Shown piece by piece: positions 38,588-49,287 of a stretch of 64,000 nucleotides of DNA. The stretch is from Trichomonas vaginalis G3 (Eukaryota; Parabasalia; Trichomonadida; Trichomonadidae): NCBI RefSeq assembly GCF_026262505.1, contig NC_067206.1, forward strand, positions 17,753,319-17,817,318. Direction: 5' to 3'. Made by a program: the position numbers and the translations under genes. Position 1 is the first letter of the stretch. Every line of letters begins with the position of its first letter. Under the pieces are notes generated by a model that saw nothing but the letters and a program-made list of their open reading frames with translations, had not been told where the DNA came from and ran no database searches.

Positions 38588-39178
38588 TTATATGTCATAA
38601 TAGAACCCACTCGGACCAAGCTTTACTTTCTTCCTGACTGAGTTTTTAACTGAATCTTTAACTCTTCTTTTTCCTTCATTGCCACTACTTTCACTAGATG
38701 AAGTTACTTCTTCACTACTTTCACTTTGTTCTACTCTTCTCTTCTTCTTTGGTGTCGCTTTTGGTAACTTGCCCTCTGCTTCAAGTTGTAGCATCTTTGC
38801 CTCATGTTCATCTAGTATGTTGCAAATTTTCCATGCCCTTTTTGCCTTTGGGCTCTGGTCGCCCATCTCAGGTAACCTATATCCTAGAAAGATTTTGTCA
38901 TAGTTTGTAATTGAGTCTTCGCTTATTGTTTGCATGACTCTTTCCTGAGTTTCCGGTTCAAGCTCTTCAAACAGAGCTTGCCCATATGGAATAAGCTCGT
39001 TTCCAAATATATGTTTTTGTAGCCATTCTGGTTTTCTTTCCATGTAACCAATAATATCTTTTGTGAATGGGAAAGCTTTTACCCAACGTTTCAGTCTTGC
39101 GTCATTTATTTCTGTAGTTGGTTTTATTTTGTCAAGGAACATGTTTTTCAATACTAACATTTCATTTGGTACTGTCAT
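38588..39178 (-). CDS. 196-residue structural-block protein (Maverick C)
   Basis: Open version of the gene broken in B at 26556-27040. 'MTVPNEMLVLKNMFLDKIKP' start, 'FTKDIIGYMERKPEWLQKHI', a Ser/Glu-rich linker ('EQSESSEEVTSSSESSG') between two Lys/Arg-rich segments, and 'KVKLGPSGFYYDI' at the end. The Ser/Glu linker is absent from the B copy. Possibly a nuclear core protein; no family recognised. Confidence 0.5.
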   Translation of the reverse strand: MTVPNEMLVLKNMFLDKIKPTTEINDARLKRWVKAFPFTKDIIGYMERKPEWLQKHIFGNELIPYGQALFEELEPETQERVMQTISEDSITNYDKIFLGYRLPEMGDQSPKAKRAWKICNILDEHEAKMLQLEAEGKLPKATPKKKRRVEQSESSEEVTSSSESSGNEGKRRVKDSVKNSVRKKVKLGPSGFYYDI

Positions 39179-39189
39179 TTGAGTTTTCT

Positions 39190-39900
39190 TAAATATTCAT
39201 CCCTTCTCAGTTCATTGTCTGCAAAGTAAGTTTTTTATGACATTTTGCAAACTTTCGTTTGCAAGGTCATGTACAATAGGTTCTTTTCCTTCTCTCTCCC
39301 TAACTTTCTTTCTAAACTCTTCACCAAATATACCATCTCTATGGTTTCTGTGTAGTTCTTTGAGATAAATGTTCTAGAACGTCAGGTGTTATATTTCCCT
39401 CAGCCATGTTCATTTCATACTGGTCCAAAATATCTGCATCTTTCATATCTTTCAATGGCATTAAAGCCGCGCTGAAAATACCTGTTATATCTGGTTCACA
39501 CATTCACTTCCATTGCGTCTACAACTTCTTGGAATTGAGGTTGTAAGTTTATGAACCACCTATCCGGATTAGCTTTATGACCCCATTTCATTGTAGTTCC
39601 ATAGTCTGCAGAAACAAAAGTAGGTTTGTTTCCATATTGGTTAGGTTCTGAATGAACTTTAAACAATGTTTTCATTTCTATATGTTTTGTTGAAATTATA
39701 CCTTTTATTTTCACCGAGTTCAGCCAAAGATTGAACGTTATATGGTCGTAAGTAAAAAGGATTATTGTATTGCGTACATTTTCTTTCAGTACTTCCATTC
39801 TATGCTGAATATTTTCATCTGATGTTGGAGTCTTTTGTATGTCGGTGAACATTTTTCGAATCCTCTACTATGTCAGCCGAATTTTTCTTAGACTCTTGGA
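39190..39900 (-). pseudogene. Structural-block gene relic 2 (Maverick C)
   Basis: Counterpart of 27055-27700 in B, with 'FKVHSEPNQYGNKPTFVSAD' and 'WGHKANPDRWFINLQP' visible. Very degraded, with five or more breaks. Confidence 0.4.
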
Positions 39901-40599
39901 AAGATTCCATATTCTCCTCATACTCTTGTTGAGGGTCAAGATTTTTCGGCTGTTCCAAATCTTCATCTAGTTCTGTGAAGTTAGTTTTCCAAAGGAGGGA
40001 CTTGTTCGTTTCCTTCAGGCTCTTTCTAGCTGTTGTTGCTGACTATTTCTTCCATGTCTGGTTGTATCTGAACTTCTTCCTGTTGAGTTTCTTCCTGTGG
40101 AGTTTCTTGTACCTCATCTGCTGGCATTTCATATATTCCGAGACTGTTTTTAACAAGTTCCCTATCTAAGTCATCCGGACTCATAAACCTTTCTTCTTTC
40201 GTTCCGTCTCTATTTTTTATGCGTTTCATGAAGAGAGTTGAATTATCATTTAGCTCTGACATCAAATATCTCGGAGTAAATTCATTCATGTCATTTGGAT
40301 GATATGCTATTAAATCATATCCCTTAGCGAGCTTGTATTTTCCAGGTTTGAGATTATATCCGATTTGATGCTGAACCATAAAGCTAAATAGGTTCGGGTC
40401 AGTATTTCCTTCCTTGAACTTTCTAATAGCTTCTTTATATCTGTCACTAAAGTCAAGAGTATCTGGGTAACCATCTTCCTTAAGCATTTTTAAGAATTCT
40501 TGGTTTCCTTTTTCTCTACTTCTTTTATGTCTTTGCTCTGTTTGTGGTTGTTGTGCTGGATTTTGAACTGTTGGTTGTTGTGCTGGATTTTGTGTTTCG
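39901..40599 (-). pseudogene. PQ-rich structural gene relic, distal part (Maverick C)
   Basis: The C-terminal domain of the protein at 27970-29265 is seen in 'GYNLKPGKYKLAKGYDLIAY' and 'FTPRYLMSELNDNSTL', followed toward the gene start by Gln/Pro repeats. The relic is interrupted at 40600 by a DNA transposon and resumes at 41642. Broken, with several breaks. Confidence 0.5.
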
Positions 40600-41641
40600 T
40601 ACCGAAATGGCTAACAAAAAAGTGACAGAAAACCTTAAATTGCGCGGCAATTTTAATTTAAAAAATAAACATTAATTTTTTGTGATTGATATTATGCATT
40701 TTATTTATATTATATAAGATTTAAATTTAGGGGAAAAATTGAAAAAAAAATAAGATTGGAAGTCTTTAGGTAAGAAGGAAAGGGCAAGAGATATATAGTG
40801 TACCTATATACCTCTTGCCCTTTCATTCTAAGTAGAAATGGGAGAAACTTTGTCCGCATCATAAGTTATGCGGACAAAGTTTTCTCCCATTTCTAATGGG
40901 AATTGCAGGCTATGAGGCACTGATATATAATCAGTACCTCATAGCCTACAATTCCCCTTATTAGACTTCCAAACTTTGAGTTAATGTCAAGACATTAACT
41001 CAAAGTTTGGAAAACTTCTCGTAAGAATCAATCGTCAAAAACCTCGATTGCAGTTATATTCATTGTGTTAAATTTGATTTATTTTGAAATTTTTATAAAT
41101 TAAATTTTATATAACATAAAGCGTTATGAATTAGTATTTCCATATAAATTTTATCTCGAAAATAGTAATTCTGTACAGTTATATTTCGGTTAATTTTGGA
41201 AATTTCTAGGAATAGTTTAAGATAGTATGATTATATATAACTCTGCCTTCATGATTTATTTTAGCTTTCGCGCAAATATCAGTTAACTTAACTCCATTAT
41301 TTGATTTTGTGATGGCTTCACAAAGCCAATCAATATCAATCTCTTCTGGAGAATGTCTTCTCATCTAGAATATTTTCAATACTTTACATACAAACATTTT
41401 TATTTCTAAAAAACTTTTTAATTTTTTCTAGGATATATGAATGAAAATAGTTAGAACAAGATTTTGAAACTCAAAACATTAAAAATTATTAAAGATTTGT
41501 ATAATATGATTAAAAATGGGAAATAATATGAGGCAATATAAAGGAATATGAATATTAAATAAATATATCTAAATAGAAAGAATCAGAAAAATCAAATTAT
41601 TGGCGCCAAAAATGTCACCTTTTTACTGAGCCATTTCGGTA
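40600..41641. mobile_element. Hairpin-bearing non-autonomous DNA transposon, 1042 bp
   Basis: Terminal inverted repeats TACCGAAATGGCT (40600-40612 and 41629-41641), followed on both sides by AAAAAGTGACA or AAAAAGGTGACA. TTGTGTT occurs beside both ends as a possible 7-bp target duplication, though a few bases separate it from the repeats. No transposase frame. The left third carries four long hairpins (40759-41010). It interrupts the PQ-rich gene of Maverick C. A relative's end is at 31680. Confidence 0.7.
40759..41010. repeat. Four long hairpins, three enclosed by an outer stem
   Basis: Hairpin 1 at 40779-40823 (12-bp perfect outer arm, longer with a mismatch), hairpin 2 at 40835-40893 (arms ~25 bp), hairpin 3 at 40898-40956 (arms ~27 bp with few mismatches), hairpin 4 at 40969-41010 (20-bp perfect arms, 2-base loop). 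GGAAGTCT (40759-40766) pairs with AGACTTCC (40963-40970), so the first three can form a cloverleaf-like shape. Confidence 0.8.
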
Positions 41642-41742
41642 TGAGATAGTTGTGTTGGATTTTGAACTGTTGGTTTTGGTTGTTGTTGTGGTGCTGGATT
41701 TTGAACTGTTGGTTGTTATGTTGGTTTTGGTGCATGCCTGTG
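41642..41742 (-). pseudogene. PQ-rich structural gene relic, middle part (Maverick C)
   Basis: About 100 bases encoding Gln/Pro/Asn repeats of the gene at 27970-29265, stranded between two inserted DNA transposons. The last 10 bases (CATGCCTGTG) are the target duplication of the Mutator-like element. Confidence 0.6.
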
Positions 41743-42016
41743 GAGTAGGTGACAAAAGTGCATACTCTTAAATTAACCTTAAATGTTGATTTTTCGATAT
41801 TTTCGGTATTAACCTTATTGTAAATTTTTCCGGTGATAAATTTATCACACTGAGGTTATTTTTCCGGTGAGATTTTTAACCTTGATTTAATGAAATTAAT
41901 ATATATAAATTTTATTATTTTTAATTTCGAATGAGTATAATAAAATATTTTTTATGTGTTTTTGTTTTTGATGTGATTTGAATTTTGTTAACTCTTTTCA
42001 AAATCACTTCATTTTT

Positions 42017-43485
42017 ATGATTTCGGTGGACTTAGAGGAGCTTATTGCTTTTGGTATTAAACAGGAAGTCAAGGGCGGTGTCCCATACAGAAGAAGAACG
42101 GGATCTCCAAAGCAATATGTCACTTATTCATGTTCGTATCCCCTATGCAAGGCAAAATTTAGGGTTGAAGAACAAAATGGAGTGTTTACTATAAACAAAG
42201 TTAATGAAGAACATTGCCATCATATAGGAGTTGAAATGGGTTCTCATTACGCGAGTAAATTTTATCAAAAATGGATCGAACTTTATATTAAAAACGGTGG
42301 AAAGCAATTTCTTGCTCAAAAAGCATTTTTTGATAAGTTCGGAATTGATACGAATAACAAAGAAACGATGAAACTTTTCGCGCAGTCTACTGATGCTTTA
42401 AAGCACAAATTTTATCGCCTTGATGATATTATTGCACAAAGATTATCAAACGATCCTTACACTTCTTTGGAAGCATTTTTGAATAATTTACAGGAAGAGT
42501 GTCCAGATGATCTCGTTCAATTTGATTACAATGGAGATTTTTCCGAGTTTACAATCATATATGCACCTTTTGCTGCAAAAGAATTGGTGCATAGCATTGA
42601 TAACCCTCTCCACGTCGATTCCACTCATTCTTTAATTAAAGGAAAGATCCAATTGTTTGCAGTAACAATGAAAACAAGTCAAAACACAATTTTCCCCTTT
42701 TGCTATTTTTAGTGAACCCTCAGACATCTGAAAAAATTCAAGAATGTTTGGTGAAATTCTGTGAGTTTGCGCACCTGGATCCACAGCATTGGAGCGCTGA
42801 CTGTGCGCTAAACATTGCTCGCGCAATTGAGGACGGATTTCCTCTTGCGCAGCTCAGTTGGTGCGCTGTGCATGTTTTACGCGCATGTGCAAAAGTTGGA
42901 AGCTATTTTGACAATCCACAGAATTTTGAGAACTTCTATTTAGCAATGGACTTTTTGACATTACGTGCAGATGCAACGAATGCAGAAAAGCTGGCTGAAG
43001 AGTCTGATGAAACATATGAGTTCTTGACAACAATGTTAGAAGAAGAAGAACCGCGCGCTTTGAAGTATTTCGATAAACAATGGAGAAGAACCAAAGAACA
43101 TTGGATGATGTTATATCGTGGAGAAGGTGATTCCACGAATAACATTGCGGAATCACACTTTCATCAATTAAAGCAAACATTTTTCTTGGGTAAGAAAAAT
43201 GAGCGCATTGATGACATCGTCATAACTCTCATCACTGTTGTGATTCCAAATGCGATTATTAAGGTTCAAGTCGCTAATGTTTTGAATGAAGAAAGAGCAG
43301 TAAGAATTCTTACAAGGGCAGGTAATCAGATTGTTGAGCAAAGAGCTTCAAAACACGATGAATGTTTGAAATTAATTCAACACATTTTGGAAATTGTCGA
43401 AAGCCGAAGGATTGAACCTAATGTCCTTATTCCATCTTTGAAGGCAATATTAAATTTGGCACAAAGAAGTTTAAAGGAAGAGTAA
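42017..43485 (+). pseudogene. MULE transposase, one frameshift
   Basis: DDE transposase of the Mutator superfamily, cutting and pasting its element. N-terminal FLYWCH/WRKY-like zinc site 'CSYPLCKAKF...HCHH', then 'LHVDSTHSL' (first Asp), 'SADCALNIARAIEDGF' with 'WCAVHVLRAC' (second Asp and the C/H motif), and 'NNIAESHFHQLK' (catalytic Glu). Start at ATG 42017: TCACTT and TCATTT, both fitting the T. vaginalis initiator, lie 3-13 nt upstream. One frameshift near 42,700 separates the first Asp from the rest; otherwise the gene looks complete, ending at 43485. Confidence 0.82.
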
Positions 43486-43692
43486 GCAAGACTAGATAAT
43501 TTGGACTTTTTTAAATTAATGAATAAACAGTATATTTTTGAAGTGTAAGCTTATTTACCTGAAGCTATATTACTTAATATAACATTCAAAGTATTATTGC
43601 TATTTATTGGAGAACAAATTTATGTAATTTTCACATGAAAATTGATAAATTTGTATTTCCTTATGATAATCAATTTTTGTATTTGTAGAGAG
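43486..43692. other. MULE 3' noncoding flank
   Basis: AT-rich stretch between the transposase stop and the 121-bp repeats. No coding signal or palindrome noted. Confidence 0.5.
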
Positions 43693-44014
43693 TCTCCCTG
43701 CATGATATCAAGACTTGGCTATTAGTCTTTATCCATTTTTGGAAATTGTATTGTAAATTGTAAGAATTTCTGAATACTACTACTATAAAATATAATTGCT
43801 TATCAATGTATATTCTCCCTGCATGATATCAAGACTTGGCTATTAGTCTTTATCCATTTTTGGAAATTGTATTGTAAATTGTAAGAATTTCTGAATACTA
43901 CTACTATAAAATATAATTGCTTATCAATGTATATTCTCCCTGCATGATATCAAGACTTGGCTATTAGTCTTTATCCATTTTTGGAAATTGTATTGTAAAT
44001 TGTAAGAATTTCTG
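43693..44014. repeat. 121-bp tandem repeats, left part
   Basis: Units beginning TCTCCCTGCATGATATCAAG recur at 43693, 43814 and 43935, spacing 121 bp, nearly identical. The array is cut at 44014 by the hAT-like insertion and resumes at 45130. Confidence 0.9.
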
Positions 44015-45129
44015 TAGGGTTGTTAGATTCCCGACGATAGGTGTCTTGGAAGATTTGCCTGGTGTCATCATAGTGTCTTTAAATCAAAAATTTTATTTTG
44101 GAGTTAGTTTTATTGATTTTTCAATAAAAAACATTTCTAAAACAAGAAAATAAAACGATAAAATATTTATATTTTATATAAGGATCTTATATATTTAAAA
44201 TAAATATCATTTTATTTTTTTCATTGGTGTCTGTCAAACCATAATACACTATTCAAAAATTCAATGTGTCTTGCGGTTTCAAAAGACACCTTCAAATTGA
44301 ACGATAGCACAGACACTATTGAATTTTACCCATTGTATTTAGTTTTTACCCTTTTTATTTTTAAGAATTAATGACTGAAACAGCCGTTTTGCTATGACCT
44401 CAATCACTTTTATTTATTATTTTAAATATTATTTAATTTTATTATTTGAATAGGCCAACTTATATTTGAGAAGCTCAATTTGAGACCACTTAAAACATTG
44501 AAATATCATAAATATTGAAATATTAAAAAGTGTATTTCAAAATATTGAAATTAAAAATTTATAATACTGAAATTGAGACAAATTAATAAATTCAATGTGT
44601 TTTTTTTTTGAAATAACTCTCAAATATTATTTTTTTGTTTATTTAATGATGAATAAATATGATTGCTTTAGTCAATCATAAAAACTAATTTAAGTTTAAA
44701 ATAATGAAAGGATAATTTGATCGTTTTTTAAAATACAATTATTTTTGATGATTTGCAAGAATCTTTGAAAAGAATATAATATAGGTTCTATTTTTGTAAA
44801 ATTTATCCAAATCATGTATTACATAAATTACGATTAAAGCGATGAAAGAACCAAAAAGTGTGTTTTGTGTTTTGTTGTTGCGTGTTGGATGCGGGATCCT
44901 GTTATTTCCGAAATCGACAAAAAATTTGGAAATTTAATTTCCGAAATCGAAATTATATTAATGTTTTTAATATTCTTATATCAAAAGGATTAAAGTTCAT
45001 TAAGAGAAAAACAATTCTTCTTCTTCAATCTATTGGCGCATTTATTTCTACACGCCAATAAGGAAGGGAAAATTATAAGACACCATGGTGTCTTCAAAAC
45101 GCTAATTTTTGATATTTTTAACAACCCTA
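44015..45129. mobile_element. hAT-like non-autonomous transposon, 1115 bp
   Basis: Terminal inverted repeats TAGGGTTGTTA and TAACAACCCTA, with a perfect 8-bp target duplication AATTTCTG (44007-44014, 45130-45137). An 8-bp duplication and a TAGGGTTG-type end fit the hAT superfamily. The interior is AT-rich, with no transposase-like frame; subterminal GGTGTCTT/AAGACACC motifs recur near both ends. It is the innermost of three nested insertions. Confidence 0.8.
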
Positions 45130-45475
45130 AATTTCTGAATACTACTACTATAAAATATAATTGCTTATCAATGTATATTCTCCCTGCATGATATCAAGAC
45201 TTGGCTATTAGTCTTTATCCATTTTTGGAAATTGTATTGTAAATTGTAAGAATTTCTGAATACTACTACTATAAAATATAATTGCTTATCAATGTATATT
45301 CTCCCTGCATGATATCAAGACTTGGCTATTAGTCTTTATCCATTTTTGGAAATTGTATTGTAAATTGTAAGAATTTCTGAATACTACTACTATAAAATAT
45401 AATTGCTTATCAATGTATATTCTCCCTGCATGATATCAAGACTTGGCTATAAGTCTCTATTCATTATGAGTATGA
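45130..45475. repeat. 121-bp tandem repeats, right part
   Basis: Same 121-bp unit at 45179, 45300 and 45421. The last unit degrades after GACTTGGCTATAAGTCTCT, near the right end of the MULE. Together with 43693-44014 the array had about five units before the hAT-like insertion. Confidence 0.9.
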
Positions 45476-45522
45476 CCTCATTTTTTACAAAAAGTGCCGA
45501 ATTGCAACTTTGTCCCAATCTC

Positions 45523-46330
45523 CATGCCTGTGTCTGTGTCCATGTGACAATGTAAATGTTTTAGGTAGTCCTGGTGCAGGTGCTTCTCTTGGAGGGTTTG
45601 GTGGTATATAAGTTCCACCAGCTGGCACATATGTTCCATCTGCAGCATAATGTCCTACCTGACTTTTCGTTTTTAAGAAAGCATTTACTAGGTCTGTTTT
45701 GGTCTGTTGTAACTCTTTTTCTTGACTTTCCACAACAGTTGCTCTAACGGCGTCATAGGCACTTTGAACTGCCTGTCTCGTTGCTGCATCTGTTATTTTC
45801 GTCATATTTTGTGCTACTTCTCTTAACTCTTTGTCGAAACCTTCAGACTTCAGTTTCTTTCCAGATGAGAAGTCGTTCACTAGTTTCACCTTACTATGAA
45901 GAGCTTCGAAGGCATTCTTAAAGTCAGCATTCATTAAAGCTTCATTTGAACTGTCTTCATCCGCTTGTATTTTTGTCCTTATTGACCCTATAAGTTGGGC
46001 TGCTTTAGCGTTGGCTTGGGCATCTAACCAGTCATTATTAGCTTTTATATATTCTGCACTTTTCATTGCCTTTTGCATGGCTGCGTCGTTATTTTTACTT
46101 TCTTGTGCTTAGTTTTCATACTGTATGGTTTGGTTTTGCAACTGTAAAAGTTTTTCTGCCTTTACATTTGCTTCAACTTCTTTTTTATACTCATCGCTAT
46201 CCATATATGTCTTCAGGCTTTTTGTTTTATCTCTTCATCTTTCAGTACTTTATATTGAGTAGTATGGTTTTTCAAATTTATAACATCTTGTTCCATTTTT
46301 GCTACTTCTGCTGCTTTTTCTGACACTTTT
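45523..46330 (-). pseudogene. PQ-rich/coiled-coil structural gene relic, proximal part (Maverick C)
   Basis: Continuation of the relic interrupted by the MULE: 'FTLSHGHRHRH', 'GGTYIPPNPPREAPAPGLP' and the long helical region 'KSAEYIKANNDWLDAQANAK'. Matches 28500-29265 in B. Broken, with about two breaks. Confidence 0.6.
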
Positions 46331-46779
46331 TTCGCATATTCCTCTGTACTTAGTTCTTTCAGTTGTTCTTCTTTCTTTCTTTTTCTCTACGTTTAACTCA
46401 TTGAGTTTCTTTGTGTGTCTGTCATATTCTAGTTTCTTTTCGTTTTCACTTATTTGTTTCTGTATGTCTATGTTTGACTTTTTGACATCTGTTATTTGAT
46501 TTTTGAGTGAACTCAAATTCATTTGACTTTGAGGGTTATAAGCTGTTCCGTCTGCAGCTCCACCATAGCCTGCCATTTTCGCTAAAAGTGCTGCTCTTAA
46601 ACCCCACTCTGTGCACCAATAACTCGGTTTAAAAGCATAGGGTTGCTTGACATTTGTTGCAACATAGTGGGGTCATTCATCATTTGTTGTTGCAACGGTT
46701 GTTGTGGTGTCAGTTTTACTATTGGATGTTTCAATGCTCCCTTTCTCTTACGTATATTCTTACGTAGCTTACGTGGCAT
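46250..46779 (-). pseudogene. Basic/coiled-coil protein relic (Maverick C)
   Basis: Counterpart of 29219-29749, with the basic head 'MPRKLRKNIRKRKGALKH' and 'MAGYGGAADGTAYNPQSQ' preserved. Broken, with about two breaks. Confidence 0.6.
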
Positions 46780-46789
46780 TTTAAGTGAA

Positions 46790-47230
46790 GTTAAAAAGCG
46801 GTTTTTGACAGATATTTATATGACACTTTTTGTTCAGCACAAAAAACTACTCGGTCAAAGTGTTGTCAGTTTTGTAAAATAACCGTCCTATCTCATTCTA
46901 TAAAGGGAAAAAGGCTTCTCAAAGTATACTTCCTTGGAACGCCTGTAACTTTTCCTGTAGCGACGATAGACCCTTACTTGTCCGGACAAAGTTATACTAT
47001 TTTGAGTGCTTTACAAAAAAGTCAACGGCAACGACTCTCAAAAACCGTTGTCTAAAAAGTTTTACCGTTGTACAAAAAAGTATATATAGAAAACAAAACA
47101 CGTTTATAGTTCATTCAATATTTGAGATAAACCGTTTTTCCAACGGTAACTATTAAATAAAATAAAAAAATAGAGGGGGTTACCGTTGAGGAAAACGGTT
47201 TATCTCAAATATTTAAATATCTGTCTTTTT
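46790..47230. promoter_or_regulatory. Conserved intergenic region with AACGG/CCGTT cluster (Maverick C)
   Basis: Counterpart of 29760-30180, with most AACGG/CCGTT sites kept (CAACGGCAAC, TACCGTTGTA, CAACGGTAAC, ACCGTTGAGG, AAACGGTTTA). Conservation of a noncoding stretch beside broken genes may simply reflect recent copying. Confidence 0.5.
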
Positions 47231-47253
47231 TGGTCAGTTCATTTTTATCTAAT

Positions 47254-48155
47254 GGAAGCCAACGCTGTTAACCACAATTCAAACATTAACAATTCTCAAC
47301 CGCTAACCAAAGCCAAAGCCCCACAACCTCCAAGAACTGGCACAGCGGTTAGAATAACCACCAAAAAGTCTAACAGCGAATTAAGAGAACTTCTTCAACA
47401 AATTTGCTCTAAATATCTCAAAGATGCCGAACAAAACACACAACCAGACGCTACATACAATACTCAGTTCTGTGATGTTCTGAACAAAGCAATTACTAGT
47501 TCAATTGAACTTACTAAGACAATTCCAAGTCCAATTGAGCTTAGCGATGTCTTAGTTCAGTATTTTCCAACATTTACTAAGCTTATAATGTTGAGAACTT
47601 TATACCAAGTTCGTCAAAATCTTCCTCGTTACATCCAACGGTCATTCGACACGAGAATTGCCGAATTCCAAGTCTTTAGTTACAGATATGACGAAGATGA
47701 ATACGTTGACGAGTTCGGAGACAACTGTACAAAATGGTTTGAATGTTATACGACAACACAATTTGAATTCGACTTTCTCGAATTCAACGCAGCAACCATT
47801 CATATCATTGCTCTTTACCTTTCCGAACAACAACAAGACCTCGCAGATGGAGATGTTGTTACTGTCGTCATGAAAACTCCTGAACAATTCGGAAAAAGAA
47901 GTCTCTAATTGCCAAATTCGTTCCAGGACATCAGCTTTTCCAACGCACAGAAGTCTTATGTATTCCTGGAACTAAGTTCTTTGTCAGGAGCGAACTCAAA
48001 GAAAGATATAATGTGTCATTCAATTACACATTATATAATGTTTTCGACCCAGAAGAAGGCTTCTTCCCAGAAGCAATGGAGGAAGAAGAAGAAGAAGAGG
48101 AGGAAATACAAGACTCTATCCAAGAAGAGTCCTCCGAATTCACACCAGAAGACTA
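47254..48155 (+). pseudogene. Terminus-adjacent gene relic (Maverick C)
   Basis: Counterpart of 30222-31061, starting at the ATG after TTCATTTTTATCTA and eight residues longer at the start ('MEANAVNHNSNINNSQPLT'). 'TIPSPIELSDVLVQYFPTF' and 'WFECYTTTQFEFDFLEF' are shared. Broken, with about one break. The weak ADP-ribosyltransferase resemblance noted for B applies here too. Confidence 0.55.
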
Positions 48156-48239
48156 ACAATTTTCCGAATAAAAACTTCATTTATACTAAACATCTTCGGG
48201 GCTAGAGGGCGCAACGCGCCTGGAAGCCCCACTTGCCTT
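48115..48239. repeat. Right terminal repeat of Maverick C
   Basis: Nested hairpin at 48198-48230: GGGGCT with AGCCCC outside and GGCGC-aac-GCGCC inside. It ends CCACTTGCC without the T tract seen in A and B, followed by unrelated AT-rich DNA. Confidence 0.8.
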
Positions 48240-48789
48240 GCCTTTCTATCTTTCTATAATTTATCAATTCTTTAATTTTCTTATCAAATTTGATATTTTT
48301 GTTCATATTTTTAAAATTTTCGATTTTTTTAGAATTTTTCAATCAATTTAATGTTGATTTTATTCTATTCTGTTGCATGCTAAGTTCGGTCAACGATAGA
48401 AATTGAGTGGAAATTAATCGTCGAGGAAGTACGATTATGAAAAGTAAAAAAATGTTGTGGGATTTTTAATATTATATATTATTTTATAATAAAATTTTTT
48501 TGAGTCATTTTAAGAAGCACATATAATTTTTTGAATTTAAAAATTAAAGTAGTGTCAAACGAATTTATCACTTAATTTAATACTCAGATTTCTTAAAATT
48601 AATGAAAAAAAGGTTTTCTGAGAACTTTTGAGAATGGTTTTCAAATTCCATTATTGAAAATATATAGGTATTGTATGAAATTCAAACTCTATATTTATTA
48701 AAATTCTAAATTTTTAATAAAATAACTTTTCAGAGGATATGATTTTGAATGGTTGATTAATAAGTATAAAAATGTCTACGATTTTAAGG

Positions 48790-48850
48790 AGGGAATTGTT
48801 CCTTATGAGGTATACATCATAACTATAGACCTCATAAGGAACAATTCCCT
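48790..48850. repeat. Perfect 22-bp-arm hairpin
   Basis: Arms AGGGAATTGTTCCTTATGAG... and its complement, with a 17-base AT loop; no mismatch seen in the arms. It lies alone in AT-rich DNA. Confidence 0.85.
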
Positions 48851-49287
48851 CTTGATATCCTGGATATTTTTGAATATATTTTTTTAATTAAAGTTCTCAA
48901 AAGTATTATCAAAAGTGATTTTTTAAAAAATATCTCCAATTAATTAACTAATTAAAAGTATTATATTTTTAAAATTAAATAGTTTTTCGATTTTTTTGAA
49001 GGAATTGAGATACTTCCCACGACAATAAAATTGAGAGGTTTACATTATGACTGATCTTAGCATGCAACAATTCTTGTTATATAATTGTTTTAATTTTTCC
49101 ATGTCTACGCTAATTTTTAATTCAATTTTTAGAAGAATGTTTTGATGGGACGAGCTTACTGAGCATAAGCTCATCCCATCAAAACATTCCCTTGAAAACT
49201 CTGGCCTTCATCGAGGGCAGAGTTTGCAATTCATCTACTCAAACCAAGTTCCTCGACGGTCGTCCTCATTGTAATGCACGAAGTAAA

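Larger units (their letters stand above)
41743..45522. mobile_element. Mutator-like element (MULE) with 10-bp target duplication
   Basis: 3780 bp flanked by perfect direct repeats CATGCCTGTG (41733-41742, 45523-45532), the 9-11 bp duplication typical of MULEs. The tips GAGTAGGTGACAAAAGTGCA and, inverted, GAGATTGGGACAAAGTTGCA are imperfect terminal repeats. It carries a MULE transposase gene, a 121-bp tandem array and a nested hAT-like insertion; without that insertion it would be ~2.66 kb. Inserted in Maverick C. Confidence 0.85.
32612..48239. mobile_element. Maverick/Polinton C, right half, split by later insertions
   Basis: Collinear with B from the packaging ATPase (B ~20545) to the right terminus, and then truncated at 32612. 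It holds ATPase part, helicase, capsid and structural genes, and the terminal gene. About 10.8 kb once the two inserted DNA transposons are set aside. It is heavily broken, with well over ten breaks, so it is older or more relaxed than B; 5 of 150 compared bases differ. The right end shows the nested hairpin but no T tract. Confidence 0.87.

Noticed and set aside
43693-45475. Centromeric or dispersed satellite
   Set aside because: The array lies wholly inside the MULE boundaries defined by the 10-bp duplication, so it is part of that element.
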